Assembly (NCBI GenBank): GCA_017847885.1
Contig: JAGAUA010000022.1
Coordinates: forward strand, 1-32,551
Direction of reading: 5' to 3'
Source: Oscillospiraceae bacterium
Lineage (GTDB): Bacteria > Bacillota > Clostridia > Oscillospirales > Ruminococcaceae
DNA: 32,551 nucleotides
Below are positions 32,081 through 32,551 of the stretch, one piece after another (positions within the stretch are counted from its first letter, which is position 1; each line of letters begins with the position of its first letter). A model generated the notes under the pieces. That model had not been told where the DNA came from, did not search any database, and was given only the letters and a program-made list of their open reading frames with translations. The position numbers and the translations under genes were made by a program.

Positions 32081-32551
32081 ATGGTAAAAACAAACACACA
32101 GACTATCACGCTTGACGGCACAGAACAGGAGGTGCAGTTTAATCGCAATTACCCGTATTTCTGGGCGCAGAACCAGAGCGACGGTGATGTGCTGATTTCC
32201 ATTAACAGCGGCATCGCCGAGGGTAAGGACGGGGTTATTGTCATTCCTGCAGGGGGTTCTTCCGGAACCATGCACGGATATGACCGTGACAGGTTTTATC
32301 TGCTGGGTACGGGCAAGGTTCAGGTTATGGGAACATATTCTGCGCATAACCCTTTTTGGCAGGGTAAGAAAGGGGGTGGAAGCGAAGTCTCACACGAATC
32401 GTCATACACATTAACCAACGCTGTTGATTATCCCATCCTCGGGCTGAATTTATACGGCAAATCCACGCAGGACGGCACGCCTACGCCCGATAATCCCGTG
32501 GATATTGTTTCTGTGGGTGATAGTGGAAGTCTCGGGGTGACGGCGTGTGGA
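32081..32551 (+). CDS. Phage minor structural protein, partial at the right edge
   Basis: The first 157 residues of a protein that runs past the window. AAGGAGG lies 7 nt before the ATG. A beta-rich N-terminal domain (QEVQFNRNYPYFWAQNQSDG, about 17-36) is followed at about 123-143 by LYGKSTQDGTPTPDNPVDIV, a motif common in minor structural and tail-tip proteins of Firmicutes phages. It probably is a large tail-tip or fibre protein. Confidence 0.8.
   Translation, partial: MVKTNTQTITLDGTEQEVQFNRNYPYFWAQNQSDGDVLISINSGIAEGKDGVIVIPAGGSSGTMHGYDRDRFYLLGTGKVQVMGTYSAHNPFWQGKKGGGSEVSHESSYTLTNAVDYPILGLNLYGKSTQDGTPTPDNPVDIVSVGDSGSLGVTACG

Noticed and set aside
1..32551. tRNA, rRNA or CRISPR features
   Set aside because: No cloverleaf, ribosomal RNA segment or regularly spaced repeat array was recognised by eye; short unnoticed tRNAs cannot be fully excluded without a covariance-model search.

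Overview
The window looks like a chromosomal stretch of an anaerobic, moderately AT-rich Gram-positive bacterium of the class Clostridia, probably Oscillospiraceae/Ruminococcaceae. The signs are purine-rich AAGGAGG-type ribosome sites, sigma-A-like promoters, the anaerobic (CbiD/CbiG) cobalamin route, a DUF4368-type large serine recombinase, and phage genes of Firmicutes type. The genus is inference. The window has three blocks.

Block 1 (1-14818, genes on the minus strand) is cobalamin biosynthesis. One promoter (14790-14818) and one cobalamin riboswitch (14590-14758) with a terminator (14430-14466) precede a 15-gene chain: a small protein with a homing-endonuclease-associated-type repeat, then cbiD, cbiF, cbiG, cbiH, cbiJ, cbiET, cbiA, cobT, cobU, cobS, a short CobU-like protein, cobC, cbiB, cobD and cobQ. 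Every junction overlaps by 1-8 nt, so translation is probably coupled throughout. The chain covers most ring-contraction, amidation and lower-ligand steps, but cbiL, cbiC and a cobaltochelatase are not in the window. Past cobQ, a second promoter (484-512) and a second cobalamin riboswitch (248-445) with its own terminator control a gene that runs off the left edge.

Block 2 (about 14820-22820) is a mobile element of roughly 8 kb. It encodes a small protein, a ParM-like actin ATPase, a possible ParR-like adaptor, a 500-nt segment packed with perfect hairpins (oriT or structured-RNA candidate), a MobC-like accessory protein, a MOBP-type relaxase, a coiled-coil membrane-anchored protein that overlaps the relaxase gene by 308 nt, a STAND/NB-ARC-type ATPase with TPR repeats on the opposite strand, and a large serine recombinase. 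No type IV secretion genes are present, so it reads as an integrative mobilizable element, not a self-transmissible one. The STAND ATPase looks like cargo, and a defence role is a reasonable hypothesis. It shares a divergent promoter region with the recombinase, with a perfect 9-bp inverted repeat over the two extended -10 sites.

Block 3 (about 22827-32551, plus strand) is part of a siphovirus-type prophage. It starts with what looks like the 3' end of a broken gene, followed by head-tail connector, head closure, tail terminator-like, tail tube (with a C-terminal cadherin-like domain), tail chaperone-position, HK97 gp10-like, tape measure, baseplate/hub-like and minor structural genes. The head genes expected upstream are missing, and the mobile element sits where they should be. 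The left flank of the element is the cobalamin promoter, not the other half of the phage. A simple insertion into the prophage therefore does not explain the layout; a deletion, rearrangement or assembly join at about 22820 is needed.
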